Position numbers and translations under genes: made by a program. Of a stretch of 64,000 nucleotides of DNA, positions 1-8,060 are shown one piece after another (the first letter of the stretch is position 1; each line of letters begins with the position of its first letter). This DNA is from Chitinophaga sp. SYP-B3965 (GTDB lineage Bacteria > Bacteroidota > Bacteroidia > Chitinophagales > Chitinophagaceae): assembly GCF_009647655.1 (NCBI RefSeq), contig NZ_WJFD01000006.1, positions 1 to 64,000 of the forward strand, given 5' to 3'. The notes beneath the pieces were generated by a model, which had not been told where the DNA came from, made no database searches, and was given only the letters and a program-made list of their open reading frames with translations.

Positions 1-76
1 ACTCAATATTATCAGGAATAAACTCGTAGACAGGATGTTTGCCGTCATTAAACGACAAACACCCTACTCTGAAAAT
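1..76 (-). other. Possible protein fragment at the left edge
   Basis: A 25-codon open frame on the minus strand runs off the left edge of the window. It reads plausibly as protein (LSFNDGKHPVYEFIPDNIE) but opens directly after an in-frame stop at 77-79 and has no ATG. It could be a gene starting at a TTG codon, a frameshifted remnant, or chance. I do not recognise the family. The DNA from 77 to 187 holds nothing I can name. Confidence 0.2.
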
Positions 77-187
77 TTACAGACAGCTGCCTGATATAAA
101 TTTGGAACTATCTTAGAATACACAACGACGGCTGAGTAAATAAATAAAAGCTGGTCCAAAAAAAACTTTTATATCTGTATGCCTGGC

Positions 188-219
188 GTTTGCCGCGCTG
201 CAAAGGGCGGAGGTTTTTT
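188..219 (+). repeat. Dispersed intergenic repeat, copy A
   Basis: A 32-bp GC-rich element (core TGCCGCGCTGCAAAGGGCGG followed by a T tract) recurs near-identically at 872-904 and 41095-41124 in the same orientation. It lies about 40 bp beyond the stop codon of the minus-strand gene at 259-738. The core contains short self-complementary stretches (CCGC/GCGG). Confidence 0.7.
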
Positions 220-258
220 GTTTATTTTTTCTTGAAATTTAGTCCCTTCAAAAAAAAC

Positions 259-738
259 CTACACCTGTATTTCTATGGTGCAGATATTGCCGGCTATATC
301 ATAGACTTTTACGGTGAAGGGTTTTTCTATAAGGGGGAATTCCCATTGTTTGTTATTCAGTACGGCATGTCCTGTGCCTACTTGCACTTTTACTATCCGG
401 TGTTTGCCTGTGGTTTTGATGACCACTTTCTCTTCTACAATTACTTCTACTTCCGGTTTGTGGTAAGCATCCTGAAAAGCTGCGTTGAAAGCGGTTTGAC
501 CGGGTTTCTTTATGGATTGATAGTAAGCCTTCTTCTCCGGGTCTTTGACAGCCGCTTTGGCGAAGTCGTTGGCTCTTTTGAAGCGTTCCTGGTTCGCTAT
601 CTGAGTGGGGGTTTTGGGTGGGTATTTGCAGGGGCGGTTGCACATCACGGTTTTACCAAACCGCTGACGGAAGACGATCTGCTTTGCGAAGGTACCTGTG
701 GCCTTCCGGAGGATGACGTTATCGTTTGTTAGTGCCAT
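259..738 (-). CDS. Conserved protein of unknown function (159 aa)
   Basis: I do not recognise a named family. The protein is basic in its N-terminal half, with a run of Lys/Arg and FGKT and KYPPKTPTQ segments. The middle is Lys/Ala-rich and probably helical (about residues 50-90). The C-terminal half alternates hydrophobic and charged residues as in a beta domain (VEVIVEEKVVIKTTG, then FTVKVYDIAGN). There is no signal peptide or membrane segment, so it is probably cytoplasmic. It starts at the ATG at 736-738, and a + strand frame over the same DNA is judged a shadow. The gene stands alone, more than 200 bp from the next gene upstream, with a dispersed repeat just beyond its stop codon. Small Bacteroidota proteins of this make-up are usually annotated as hypothetical. 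Confidence 0.6.
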   Translation of the reverse strand: MALTNDNVILRKATGTFAKQIVFRQRFGKTVMCNRPCKYPPKTPTQIANQERFKRANDFAKAAVKDPEKKAYYQSIKKPGQTAFNAAFQDAYHKPEVEVIVEEKVVIKTTGKHRIVKVQVGTGHAVLNNKQWEFPLIEKPFTVKVYDIAGNICTIEIQV

Positions 739-826
739 TGTACTAAGGTAAGACTTTTATCTTGCATTTCTTATCGAATCTTTAGCCTATGTCAAACGTA
801 TCTGGGATATGGGAATGGCTTTATAT

Positions 827-867
827 AATACAAAGAGGGCGCCCTTATGGGACGCCCTCTTTGTATT
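827..867. terminator. Perfect 15-bp hairpin downstream of the DUF1801 gene
   Basis: Arms 827-841 and 853-867 (AATACAAAGAGGGCG and its complement) enclose an 11-nt loop. The hairpin lies about 110 bp beyond the stop of the minus-strand DUF1801 gene and before the next minus-strand gene. No clear T run follows on either strand, so a terminator or mRNA-end stabiliser is an inference. Confidence 0.55.
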
Positions 868-871
868 GTGA

Positions 872-904
872 GTCTGCCGCGCAGCAAAGGGCGGAGTTTT
901 TCTT
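872..904 (+). repeat. Dispersed intergenic repeat, copy B
   Basis: This second copy of the element seen at 188-219 has core TGCCGCGCAGCAAAGGGCGG followed by TTTTT. It lies about 75 bp beyond the stop codon of the minus-strand gene at 978-1322. T-rich DNA with GAGGA-TTTTT steps follows to about 970. Confidence 0.7.
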
Positions 905-977
905 TCTTTTTGAGGAAGATTTTTTTGATGCAACGGAGTTTCCCTTTTTTGAGAGGATTTTTTGGGGATGTATCTCC

Positions 978-1322
978 TTAATTATATAACGCAATAGCCT
1001 GTTTGAGGATCTTGCCGATGGTTTTGATGGGGAGGTCTTCTTCTGCGTTAAAGAGCATGATCTTCATCCTGGCTCTTTCCTCCTGGATCAGGAGGGGGTG
1101 TTCCAGCTGGCGGCCTTCTACGATGCCGATGTAAGGCTGCAAAGTCTTCTTGTGCACCCAGAGGTAACAGAACATCTTCCCTTTATAACAGAAGAACGGC
1201 ATTCTGTATTTCCATGCTTCTGTTATATTAGGATCGAGTTGCAGGATGTATTCCCGCAGGGCAAGGAGACAGCTTTTTACCGGCTCCTCTTTATAATGAT
1301 AATATTCCTCTATGGGTTTCAT
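978..1322 (-). CDS. DUF1801 domain protein
   Basis: The 114-aa protein matches the DUF1801/YdhG-like fold. It has an N-terminal helix (residues 1-30, with ALREYILQLDP), a central stretch TEAWKYRMPFFCYKGKMFCYLWVHKK typical of the family, and a C-terminal helix ending KTIGKILKQAIALY. The family belongs to an iron-chaperone-like fold (frataxin-related in shape), but the biochemical role of most members is unknown. There is no signal peptide. Its ATG overlaps the TGA of the upstream GyrI-like gene (ATGA at 1319-1322), so the two are probably translationally coupled and may act in one small-molecule-sensing or stress role. Length is normal for the family. Confidence 0.8.
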   Translation of the reverse strand: MKPIEEYYHYKEEPVKSCLLALREYILQLDPNITEAWKYRMPFFCYKGKMFCYLWVHKKTLQPYIGIVEGRQLEHPLLIQEERARMKIMLFNAEEDLPIKTIGKILKQAIALYN

Positions 1323-1774
1323 ACGGCTATAAAGATATCAACTTCCGCATTTGCAGGGTCCTGGGCTTTTTCTCCGTAGATCTCAAAGTCTACAGTGAAT
1401 TTCCGGGGCAGACCAGCAGTCCAGATCTTTTGCCATTCTTCTACTACCGCGCCTTTTTGCAAGTCTCCGAAAGCAGTGCGGCGGACGTAATTGCCATGTG
1501 GGAAAGATTTGCCGGTGAGGCCTTCGGGGATCTCATCCAAAGAAGAGGTTTTGCAGCCGATGACTACGGTGTAGGGCCTGGTGTGGTCCAGTTCGTAGTC
1601 TGTGTAGCGGCAATAAATAGCCGGATCGATCTTGTTGGGGATCAATCCGGCTATTGCTTCGGACATGAATCTTTGCCAGAGGGCGGGGATGTCCTGGAAG
1701 GCCTGGCCGTTTTCGTTGGTGGTACGAAGGGAGAGGCCGATAATGTTAAATGCGGGGATGTGTTCTGTTTTCAT
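1319..1774 (-). CDS. GyrI-like / AraC effector-binding domain protein
   Basis: The 151-aa protein has the layout of the GyrI-like small-molecule-binding domain (the bacterial transcription activator effector-binding fold). It opens with FNIIGLSLRTTNENG, continues with a helix carrying IPALWQRFMSE, a central YCRYTDYELDHTRPYTVVIG strand-turn-strand, and a C-terminal FTVDFEIYGEKAQDP strand with acidic residues. In AraC-type regulators this domain binds ligands; standalone versions occur widely and may bind or detoxify small molecules. No helix-turn-helix is present. It is the first gene of a two-gene unit with the overlapping DUF1801 gene and lies 31 bp beyond the stop of the caspase-subtilisin gene, so read-through from that operon is possible. 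Confidence 0.75.
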   Translation of the reverse strand: MKTEHIPAFNIIGLSLRTTNENGQAFQDIPALWQRFMSEAIAGLIPNKIDPAIYCRYTDYELDHTRPYTVVIGCKTSSLDEIPEGLTGKSFPHGNYVRRTAFGDLQKGAVVEEWQKIWTAGLPRKFTVDFEIYGEKAQDPANAEVDIFIAV

Positions 1775-1805
1775 ATCATGAAGGTATCCCCGGGTTGTGA
1801 CAACC

Positions 1806-4409
1806 TTATGTCAGCAGTACTGCCTCCTTTAAATAATTAGAGGCGTATGGCGACTTCAGTACCTTCTCCTGGAATTCCTTTGTTTCAATTACTTTTTCTA
1901 CTTCTGCAGGACTGCTTAGGTCCAGCGTGGAATAGAGCTCAAAGAACTGGGGATCTGTTTGCAAAAGATGTACCAGTTCCATGGCTACTGCTTCTTCCGG
2001 TGGTTTCGGTTCTGCACTTCTGAATAGCTTGCGGCGTTTGAAGAAGGAGCCGATGGTTTCTACTACACCGAATAAACTGCTTTCTGCGGAAGGAGCTTTT
2101 ACTAAGATGGATTCATCCGGTACACCTACCTGCAATGCATCAAATGCTCTTAGGATCCCGTTGCCGTAGTATTTCTCCCATTCGGGGAAATCTTTGTTGG
2201 CGGTTTCGTAGAGTGCTGTGCGTACGGCTTCTACTTTCATCCATTTGCGGCCTTCCTGGTAGTAACCTTTTTGTTCCATTTCCTCTCTGTGATAAGCAAT
2301 GTATATGGCTGCTGCAGCTGCTACCTGTGGGGTTGCTGAGGATGTTCCTCCACCGCTGCGTACAAATGCATGTTTGGTAGAGGCCCATGGTGTGTTTGGT
2401 GTGTATGCTGCGAGGGCTCTCGTCATCCTGGAAGCGGGGCCCCAGGAGCCTTGCATGTATTGTGTGCCGATGGCGCGTTGTGCTGCCCGCAGGAATTTTA
2501 CATCGTATGGATTATGATCGTACATGGCGCCAGTGGCCGCGATCACTCTTTCGAATGCTGCGGGGTACATCACACACTTCGGTAATAATGCACCTGTTCC
2601 TTTGTACCAGCAGTTGCTGGCGGCTGATACTACCACGATGCCTGCTTCGTATGCTTTATTTACTGCGCGGGCCATCCTGTTGCTGGGTTTACCGGCCATG
2701 GACATCGTGATCACTTCACATCCCTTTTCAATGGCGTAGTCGATGGCTTCGCTGAAATTCTTGTCGTTCAGGATCACTACGGATTCTGAGATGCGCATGG
2801 GAATTACTTCCGCAAAAGGCATACCACCAATATATCCTTCGTATTCATCGAAGGTATCGGTCTTCTTAACTTTTCCGCCGGCTAATAATGTCATGGTGCC
2901 TAAACCGTGACCATCCTGGCCGGAGTCTGCTTTATCAATGGCTTTGGACGCATCTTCTTTATTGATGAAACTGCGTTGATTTACGAAGTCCAGTTTTTCG
3001 GGTAATGCAATATGCCCTTCAATATATCCTGTATCAAAATGGCCGATGCGTACATGGGCGCCGGGTTTTGTGAGTACTTCCCTTTGTGCTTTGCCTAACT
3101 GGGAATGATCATCATCTAAATGCCAGCCGATCTTGCCGGTGGCATCTGCATGGGTGGGTGGCCAGTCTGCGATGAAGTCAGGATTGTTGGCATCTCCTTC
3201 TCTTGTTGTGCGTTTATCCTGTGCAGGATTTACGCTGAGCGTGGGTTCTACTGTCGCTTCTACTCCTTGTGCTTTTAAGGCTTGCTGTAATGCATGGGCT
3301 GCACTCCAGGCATGTTCGTGTGGAGTGTTTAATAATTCAATTACGAGAGAGCGGTCTTTTTTCTCCAGTATTTCTATATCCTTTCCTCCTACCAATTTTG
3401 CGTCTAAAGGTGTTTCTGTTTCAATGACCAGTTGTGCATTCTTTTTCACTTTCACATCATCCCATTGCTCTTCCGGTGTGAGGGAACGGGATACTTTTGA
3501 AGGAGTGAGGTCCGGATCACGTTTGCCTTTTACTTTATCGGCATCGGGGATATTGATGAGGAACGGGAAAGACTTATCGAAGGAAGGAATGATGCCGCCG
3601 TATTGAAAAAAGTTAGGACGGGGGAAATAATACCGTTCCCTGATCTCATCGATCATTGTTTCTGCAGTGGCATTCTTGAACTTAGGCTGCTTAAATATAT
3701 CGATGAAGGATTCTGTGAATACACCATTCGCTTCTCCGTCGAAAGTTGTCTGATCATCCTGACAGGCAGCGAGTAATTTCACGGATGCTTTCACACCTTC
3801 TACCTGTGCTTTGTTCTTGTATTTTTTCTGTAACGGTTGATATACTGTTTTGCCAAAACGTTGGGCTACCTGTTGTTCTACGTCTAAAGGTAATTTGCGG
3901 GAACGTAATCCGCGGGAGGCTCCTGCCCTGTCTAAACCGTCTGCTAATAACGTGCTCAGGTCTGTACCATCCGGCAGAGCTCTTGCCATAGTGCCGGAGT
4001 GGCAGCTATCACTTACGATGAGTATTCTCGTGCCTTCTTTGAATTTGCCGAAGGCTTCGAACAATTCATCATCCAATAATTCGCGGTTGTATAAACACCA
4101 GGTCTGGTCGTTCTTTTCATCTGCAAAATCATTTCCTTTTTCATTGGCTATCTGACTACCATGACCTGCATAGGTGAGCAGCAGGATATCGCCTGGTTTT
4201 AATTTGTCGGCATAACCGTGCAGTGCATCCAGTACAGCTTTATCGGTGGCGGCTTTGTCGTGCAGCGACTTTGCTTCATAACCCATTTTCTTTGCGTAGG
4301 ATTCCCAGAAAACGGCATCGTTCACGGCAGCGTTAAGCGCGGGCACACCTGGATAATTGTCGGGGTCAATTTTATTCAATCCAATGTGCAATGAATAACC
4401 TTTAGACAT
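1806..4409 (-). CDS. Caspase-like (C14) - subtilisin (S8) fusion peptidase
   Basis: The 867-aa protein carries two complete protease domains. Residues 1 to about 285 form a metacaspase-like C14 domain with the catalytic pair His83 (YAGHGSQ) and Cys136 (SDSCHSG). Residues about 320-400 look like a small alpha/beta propeptide-type linker. Residues about 430-770 form an S8 subtilisin domain with the full set Asp459 (GHFDTG), His501 (GQDGHGLG), oxyanion Asn599 (SAASN) and Ser690 (GGGTSSATP). The last 90 residues are charged and unassigned. No signal peptide is visible, so the protein is probably cytoplasmic and would be dangerous unless held inactive. The gene follows the caspase-hydrolase gene by 19 bp in the same direction and is probably in its operon. 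Cleavage of the subtilisin part by the caspase part is an inference. Confidence 0.9.
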   Translation of the reverse strand: MSKGYSLHIGLNKIDPDNYPGVPALNAAVNDAVFWESYAKKMGYEAKSLHDKAATDKAVLDALHGYADKLKPGDILLLTYAGHGSQIANEKGNDFADEKNDQTWCLYNRELLDDELFEAFGKFKEGTRILIVSDSCHSGTMARALPDGTDLSTLLADGLDRAGASRGLRSRKLPLDVEQQVAQRFGKTVYQPLQKKYKNKAQVEGVKASVKLLAACQDDQTTFDGEANGVFTESFIDIFKQPKFKNATAETMIDEIRERYYFPRPNFFQYGGIIPSFDKSFPFLINIPDADKVKGKRDPDLTPSKVSRSLTPEEQWDDVKVKKNAQLVIETETPLDAKLVGGKDIEILEKKDRSLVIELLNTPHEHAWSAAHALQQALKAQGVEATVEPTLSVNPAQDKRTTREGDANNPDFIADWPPTHADATGKIGWHLDDDHSQLGKAQREVLTKPGAHVRIGHFDTGYIEGHIALPEKLDFVNQRSFINKEDASKAIDKADSGQDGHGLGTMTLLAGGKVKKTDTFDEYEGYIGGMPFAEVIPMRISESVVILNDKNFSEAIDYAIEKGCEVITMSMAGKPSNRMARAVNKAYEAGIVVVSAASNCWYKGTGALLPKCVMYPAAFERVIAATGAMYDHNPYDVKFLRAAQRAIGTQYMQGSWGPASRMTRALAAYTPNTPWASTKHAFVRSGGGTSSATPQVAAAAAIYIAYHREEMEQKGYYQEGRKWMKVEAVRTALYETANKDFPEWEKYYGNGILRAFDALQVGVPDESILVKAPSAESSLFGVVETIGSFFKRRKLFRSAEPKPPEEAVAMELVHLLQTDPQFFELYSTLDLSSPAEVEKVIETKEFQEKVLKSPYASNYLKEAVLLT

Positions 4410-4428
4410 GTTGGGGAGTTTTAAATTT

Positions 4429-7400
4429 TTAGATCAGTTTCATGAGTTTGGTAAGGCTTTCGCCTTCGCGGAAATAGGCCAGGTGATTACTGGCTACTAT
4501 TTGTACCTGTGCATTTGCATCCAGCTGATGGATGGCCTGCATGCTTTTCAGGGTAACGGCCATATCGTTTGGTTCTTTTTCGTAGAGTGCTGTGGTCAGA
4601 CCGGGATACAGCAGTTTGTCCTTCAGGGCAGCAGCTATTCTTTTCAGGAAAAAATCATCGCCGTTGTAATCCTTTAAGAGATCTGTATTGCCGCCAATGA
4701 GTTTGTACTCCACATTGTTAGCCATATTGGAGAGAGATAATTCCTGTAACAACTGAGAACCGGGGCTTAGTTCCTGTAAGGTGGTGCCGGGATTTAATTT
4801 CAAATGTTTCAGCAGCCTGGCCAATCCGGTGATCGCCAATTTAATGGGACCGGTTACATTCAATGCCTGTGTGAGCATGCCAAATGCAGATACGCCCAGT
4901 TTGGCCATTTCAGATCCTCCGCAGGGAGAACCAACCAGGATCAGTTTCTTTACATAATTTACGCCGGGCACTTTTTCTATCAGCCAGCGGGAAACGAGGC
5001 CTCCCATGGAATGGGCTACGATGCTTAGTTCCAGCGGTTTCCCGGCTCCGCCAAAACCGGCGGCCTCCAGATCTTTGTGCAGTGTTTCTGCTGTTGTGGA
5101 TATGGGGGTGGCCAGGTTTTCATAATCATAAGTGAGGATGAAATCAAGACCGGCAGCATGTTCTTTGAATACTTCTACCATGTAACGTGTGTCGCCAATG
5201 ATACCATGTACGAGCAATACTGCTTTGCCGCCGGCAGACAACGCACTCATATCATTTTGTTCTACCCACTGTTTGTTCTTTAATGCATACAAGGCGAGTT
5301 TATTCACTTGCTTCGGGCGGAAGATCTTTTTGAAGAACAGTTTTACGGAGGAACCGAGACTGCGTGTATTTACCAGATCTGGTTTTATCTGGCCCGCGGA
5401 TGCCGGTGGCAGCTGTTCGATATAAATATTTCCTTTATCATCTGCATAACCGAGGGGAATATACATTTGCAGCGCACTATCGTAACCATAAGGAACAACG
5501 ATCTCTTCCATATCGGGATCATCCAGTGAACGGGTAGCAGTGCGGGGAGCATTGGGGCGGATCACTAATGGTTTACCTGCCGGAATTTCTAATGTATCAC
5601 CTGCCTGTTCAGGGAATAATTCTAATGCCTGGATATGCGCAAAAGGTGTATCTGTTAATGTTTCTCCCCAGATATTAGCAGAAGGTTTGAAACCAGGCGC
5701 CACATCTGCACTGCGGGTTTTCACTTCTTCAAATGCTTCCTGCTGATCATCCGCGGTAACGGCATATGCTCTTGCTGATAATCCTGCAGGGGCTTCTACG
5801 GTGAAGCCTGCAAAATCAACAACTGTACCGGGTTTTAAGGTTTGTTCCTTTTGTTCACCAACACATTTTATCTTAAAAGTAAATACAGACCACTTTGGCT
5901 GTTCTACTGTTTTACCTGCTCTGGACAGATCAAGACCACGGGTTCTTTTTGAAGGGTTGGGATCATCCAGTTCCAAGGTGTCCTGTTTATACTGATCCAG
6001 GTTCATTTTGGTATCAGACACTACGATCTTTAAGAGATCGGTGGCCTCGTTGATATTATATAACTGGTATTTTTCATCGAGGATCACCGGCAACGTAACA
6101 AAGGTATCAGGGCCTAATGTGTAAGATAGCGGTATGCCGTTCCCTGCTTCCAGCTGGTTATTATCATCCCTGATCAGATCTGCATTGATGCCATAGGTGC
6201 TATCGAGGTATAATGCTTTGATGAAACAGTCTTTAAACTTTGCATTGGGATTGATAGAAATTTTCAACCTGAATGCAGGGGAAATTTTGTTCTTATAATG
6301 GAGCGTTATTTCTTCTGCCTGTGGTTTCTTCACACCTTTTGCAGCATCTACATCTGCTTCCCCTTCTATGATCTCCCAATCAAAAATGAAATCATCTTTT
6401 GTAAAAGCAGTGTCTATATTTTTAAGTTCAACGGCATTCAGCCAGTTGCCTACTTTGTTTACATTCTCTAAAAAAGTAGCAGGGTCACTCTCCCTTTTAA
6501 ACAAAGGTGTGGTGCCGTTTATAGGGAAGAGTAAGTATGCGTTATCTATCGATTGAATGATGTACTGGGCTCCGGGGGCATTTTCTTCGAGTAGTGAAAA
6601 ATAAGGATGATGATAAGCGTCTTTCAGCGATTTGGGACCTGCTACTTTCATAAATGGCTCCGGTACTTTCAGCACGATGGCTTTGGCAGTTTCTGTATCC
6701 GGATCAAAAGCCCCCATAGCTGTTGGATCTAATATAGAGTTAGTGGGAAATACCTGTTGTATTGCCACATCAGCTGTAAGATCACCATCTGTTACACGTA
6801 CCATGGTGCCCACCGTTAAACTGTGCATGAAACCGCCGGACATCTTCCAGTTCCTTCCTCCTCTTACTTCAAAAGTGGGTTTGTAGGGAATAATAGCGGT
6901 TGATAAAAACTGTTGATCGAGGTCTTTATCATCCTGGGAAAAGGCCACCGGGCTTTGTTTATCTGCCCTGTTGCCGACTGTGATAGCGAGGCTTTGTACA
7001 AGATTGCGGTAACTTTTTGCAGTGCCTCCGGCCCTCAGCGCTTCCATTAGTTTTACGGTGAACAGGCCGCCGGTCATTGTTTCCTGCGCTTTTTCATCGT
7101 CCCGGCAGGAGGCTAAATGTACGTAACGGGGGATCTTAAATGTAACGTCGCCATCCTTCTCGCTGTAAAAGGCACGATCGCCAAAACCAATATAGGATTC
7201 AAACGGCACCTTATTCCGACTGGATGGTATAAAGCGGAACTTCACTTCGTTTTCCAGCTTCATGAGGGAGCGGGTATTATTCCCGGAATGGCAGCAATCC
7301 ATGATCACGAGGTTATGCGACTCCTTTCCCTGGAAGGCCTGCCAGATCAGGTAGGCCAATTCTTTATCGATGATGTCCCGGGCGTTAGGCGCTGCGGGAT

Positions 7401-7797
7401 CGCGACTGTCCACACACACAATTGTTTCATTCTGCTGATCCGGTTTGCTATGATGGAACACAGCAGGTGCCTCAATTTGCGAGCCATGGCCACTATAATA
7501 AAAGAGACAGATATCGCCTTTTTTTGCACCTTTAAAATGTGCAAAGGCTTCTTTGGTGATGTTGTCGAATGTAGGGGATTTGTAATCCAGCTTTGTGGGA
7601 TACTCTTCTAACCGCGTTTCGTCTGCCGCATTTGGCGCCAGGAAATATATGGGTTTGTAGGTGACATCTTTCTGCTGCGCACATTGTTCCCGCAATAACA
7701 AGTCTAATTCCAGCACATCGGCAATACAGCCACTGAGCTGCCCTTCCGGGTATGCATTTATACCAACGAATGTGGCATAAAATGTACATTGTTGCAT
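4429..7797 (-). CDS. Caspase-like (C14) - alpha/beta hydrolase (lipase-like) fusion
   Basis: The 1122-aa protein begins with a metacaspase-like domain (residues 1 to about 310): catalytic His104 in YYSGHGSQ and Cys169 in MDCCHSG. A long beta-rich middle part (about 320-860) has no family I can name. The C-terminal 250 residues are an alpha/beta hydrolase: the oxyanion strand LLVHGIIGDTRYM, the nucleophile elbow VAHSMGGLVSRW and the following LILVGSPCGG are typical of bacterial lipase/PGAP1-like hydrolases. No signal peptide or membrane helix is visible. The gene leads a leftward operon with the caspase-subtilisin gene and diverges from the CHAT-STAND pair across a 263-bp region. A lipase effector fused to a caspase suggests membrane damage on activation (inferred). 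Confidence 0.88.
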   Translation of the reverse strand: MQQCTFYATFVGINAYPEGQLSGCIADVLELDLLLREQCAQQKDVTYKPIYFLAPNAADETRLEEYPTKLDYKSPTFDNITKEAFAHFKGAKKGDICLFYYSGHGSQIEAPAVFHHSKPDQQNETIVCVDSRDPAAPNARDIIDKELAYLIWQAFQGKESHNLVIMDCCHSGNNTRSLMKLENEVKFRFIPSSRNKVPFESYIGFGDRAFYSEKDGDVTFKIPRYVHLASCRDDEKAQETMTGGLFTVKLMEALRAGGTAKSYRNLVQSLAITVGNRADKQSPVAFSQDDKDLDQQFLSTAIIPYKPTFEVRGGRNWKMSGGFMHSLTVGTMVRVTDGDLTADVAIQQVFPTNSILDPTAMGAFDPDTETAKAIVLKVPEPFMKVAGPKSLKDAYHHPYFSLLEENAPGAQYIIQSIDNAYLLFPINGTTPLFKRESDPATFLENVNKVGNWLNAVELKNIDTAFTKDDFIFDWEIIEGEADVDAAKGVKKPQAEEITLHYKNKISPAFRLKISINPNAKFKDCFIKALYLDSTYGINADLIRDDNNQLEAGNGIPLSYTLGPDTFVTLPVILDEKYQLYNINEATDLLKIVVSDTKMNLDQYKQDTLELDDPNPSKRTRGLDLSRAGKTVEQPKWSVFTFKIKCVGEQKEQTLKPGTVVDFAGFTVEAPAGLSARAYAVTADDQQEAFEEVKTRSADVAPGFKPSANIWGETLTDTPFAHIQALELFPEQAGDTLEIPAGKPLVIRPNAPRTATRSLDDPDMEEIVVPYGYDSALQMYIPLGYADDKGNIYIEQLPPASAGQIKPDLVNTRSLGSSVKLFFKKIFRPKQVNKLALYALKNKQWVEQNDMSALSAGGKAVLLVHGIIGDTRYMVEVFKEHAAGLDFILTYDYENLATPISTTAETLHKDLEAAGFGGAGKPLELSIVAHSMGGLVSRWLIEKVPGVNYVKKLILVGSPCGGSEMAKLGVSAFGMLTQALNVTGPIKLAITGLARLLKHLKLNPGTTLQELSPGSQLLQELSLSNMANNVEYKLIGGNTDLLKDYNGDDFFLKRIAAALKDKLLYPGLTTALYEKEPNDMAVTLKSMQAIHQLDANAQVQIVASNHLAYFREGESLTKLMKLI

Positions 7798-7921
7798 ATT
7801 ACTATATTTTTTATTGCGAAATTTCCGGGGTCTGGAGATCCATGCAATTAACTCTTTGAGTAAAAACGTTTTTTGGGACTACAATTTAAACTTACAGCTT
7901 TATTGAAGCTTCTACAAATAA

Positions 7922-7952
7922 AGTTACGATTTCTTTTAAAAATCGTAACTTA
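7922..7952. promoter_or_regulatory. 12-bp inverted repeat in the shared promoter region
   Basis: Arms 7922-7933 and 7941-7952 (AAGTTACGATTT and its complement) are perfect, with a 7-nt centre. They sit in the 263-bp gap between the caspase genes (leftward) and the CHAT-STAND genes (rightward), 125 bp from one start codon and about 110 bp from the other. This position fits an operator or a hairpin acting on both transcripts. No regulator gene is nearby, and no clear Bacteroidota TAnnTTTG promoter could be assigned. Confidence 0.45.
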
Positions 7953-8060
7953 CATATAGCAATTAATTGTTTACTCCAAAGAACCCCAATATGTTTTTGA
8001 ATCTGACAGGCACTAGTCCAATGGAGTGGCAATTGTTTTAATTACCCCGATTCTCTTGTC

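Noticed and set aside
190..732. Open frame of 180 codons on the + strand
   Set aside because: It overlaps the minus-strand gene at 259-738 almost entirely, is rich in Phe/Tyr/Cys as expected for an antisense shadow, and has no family resemblance.
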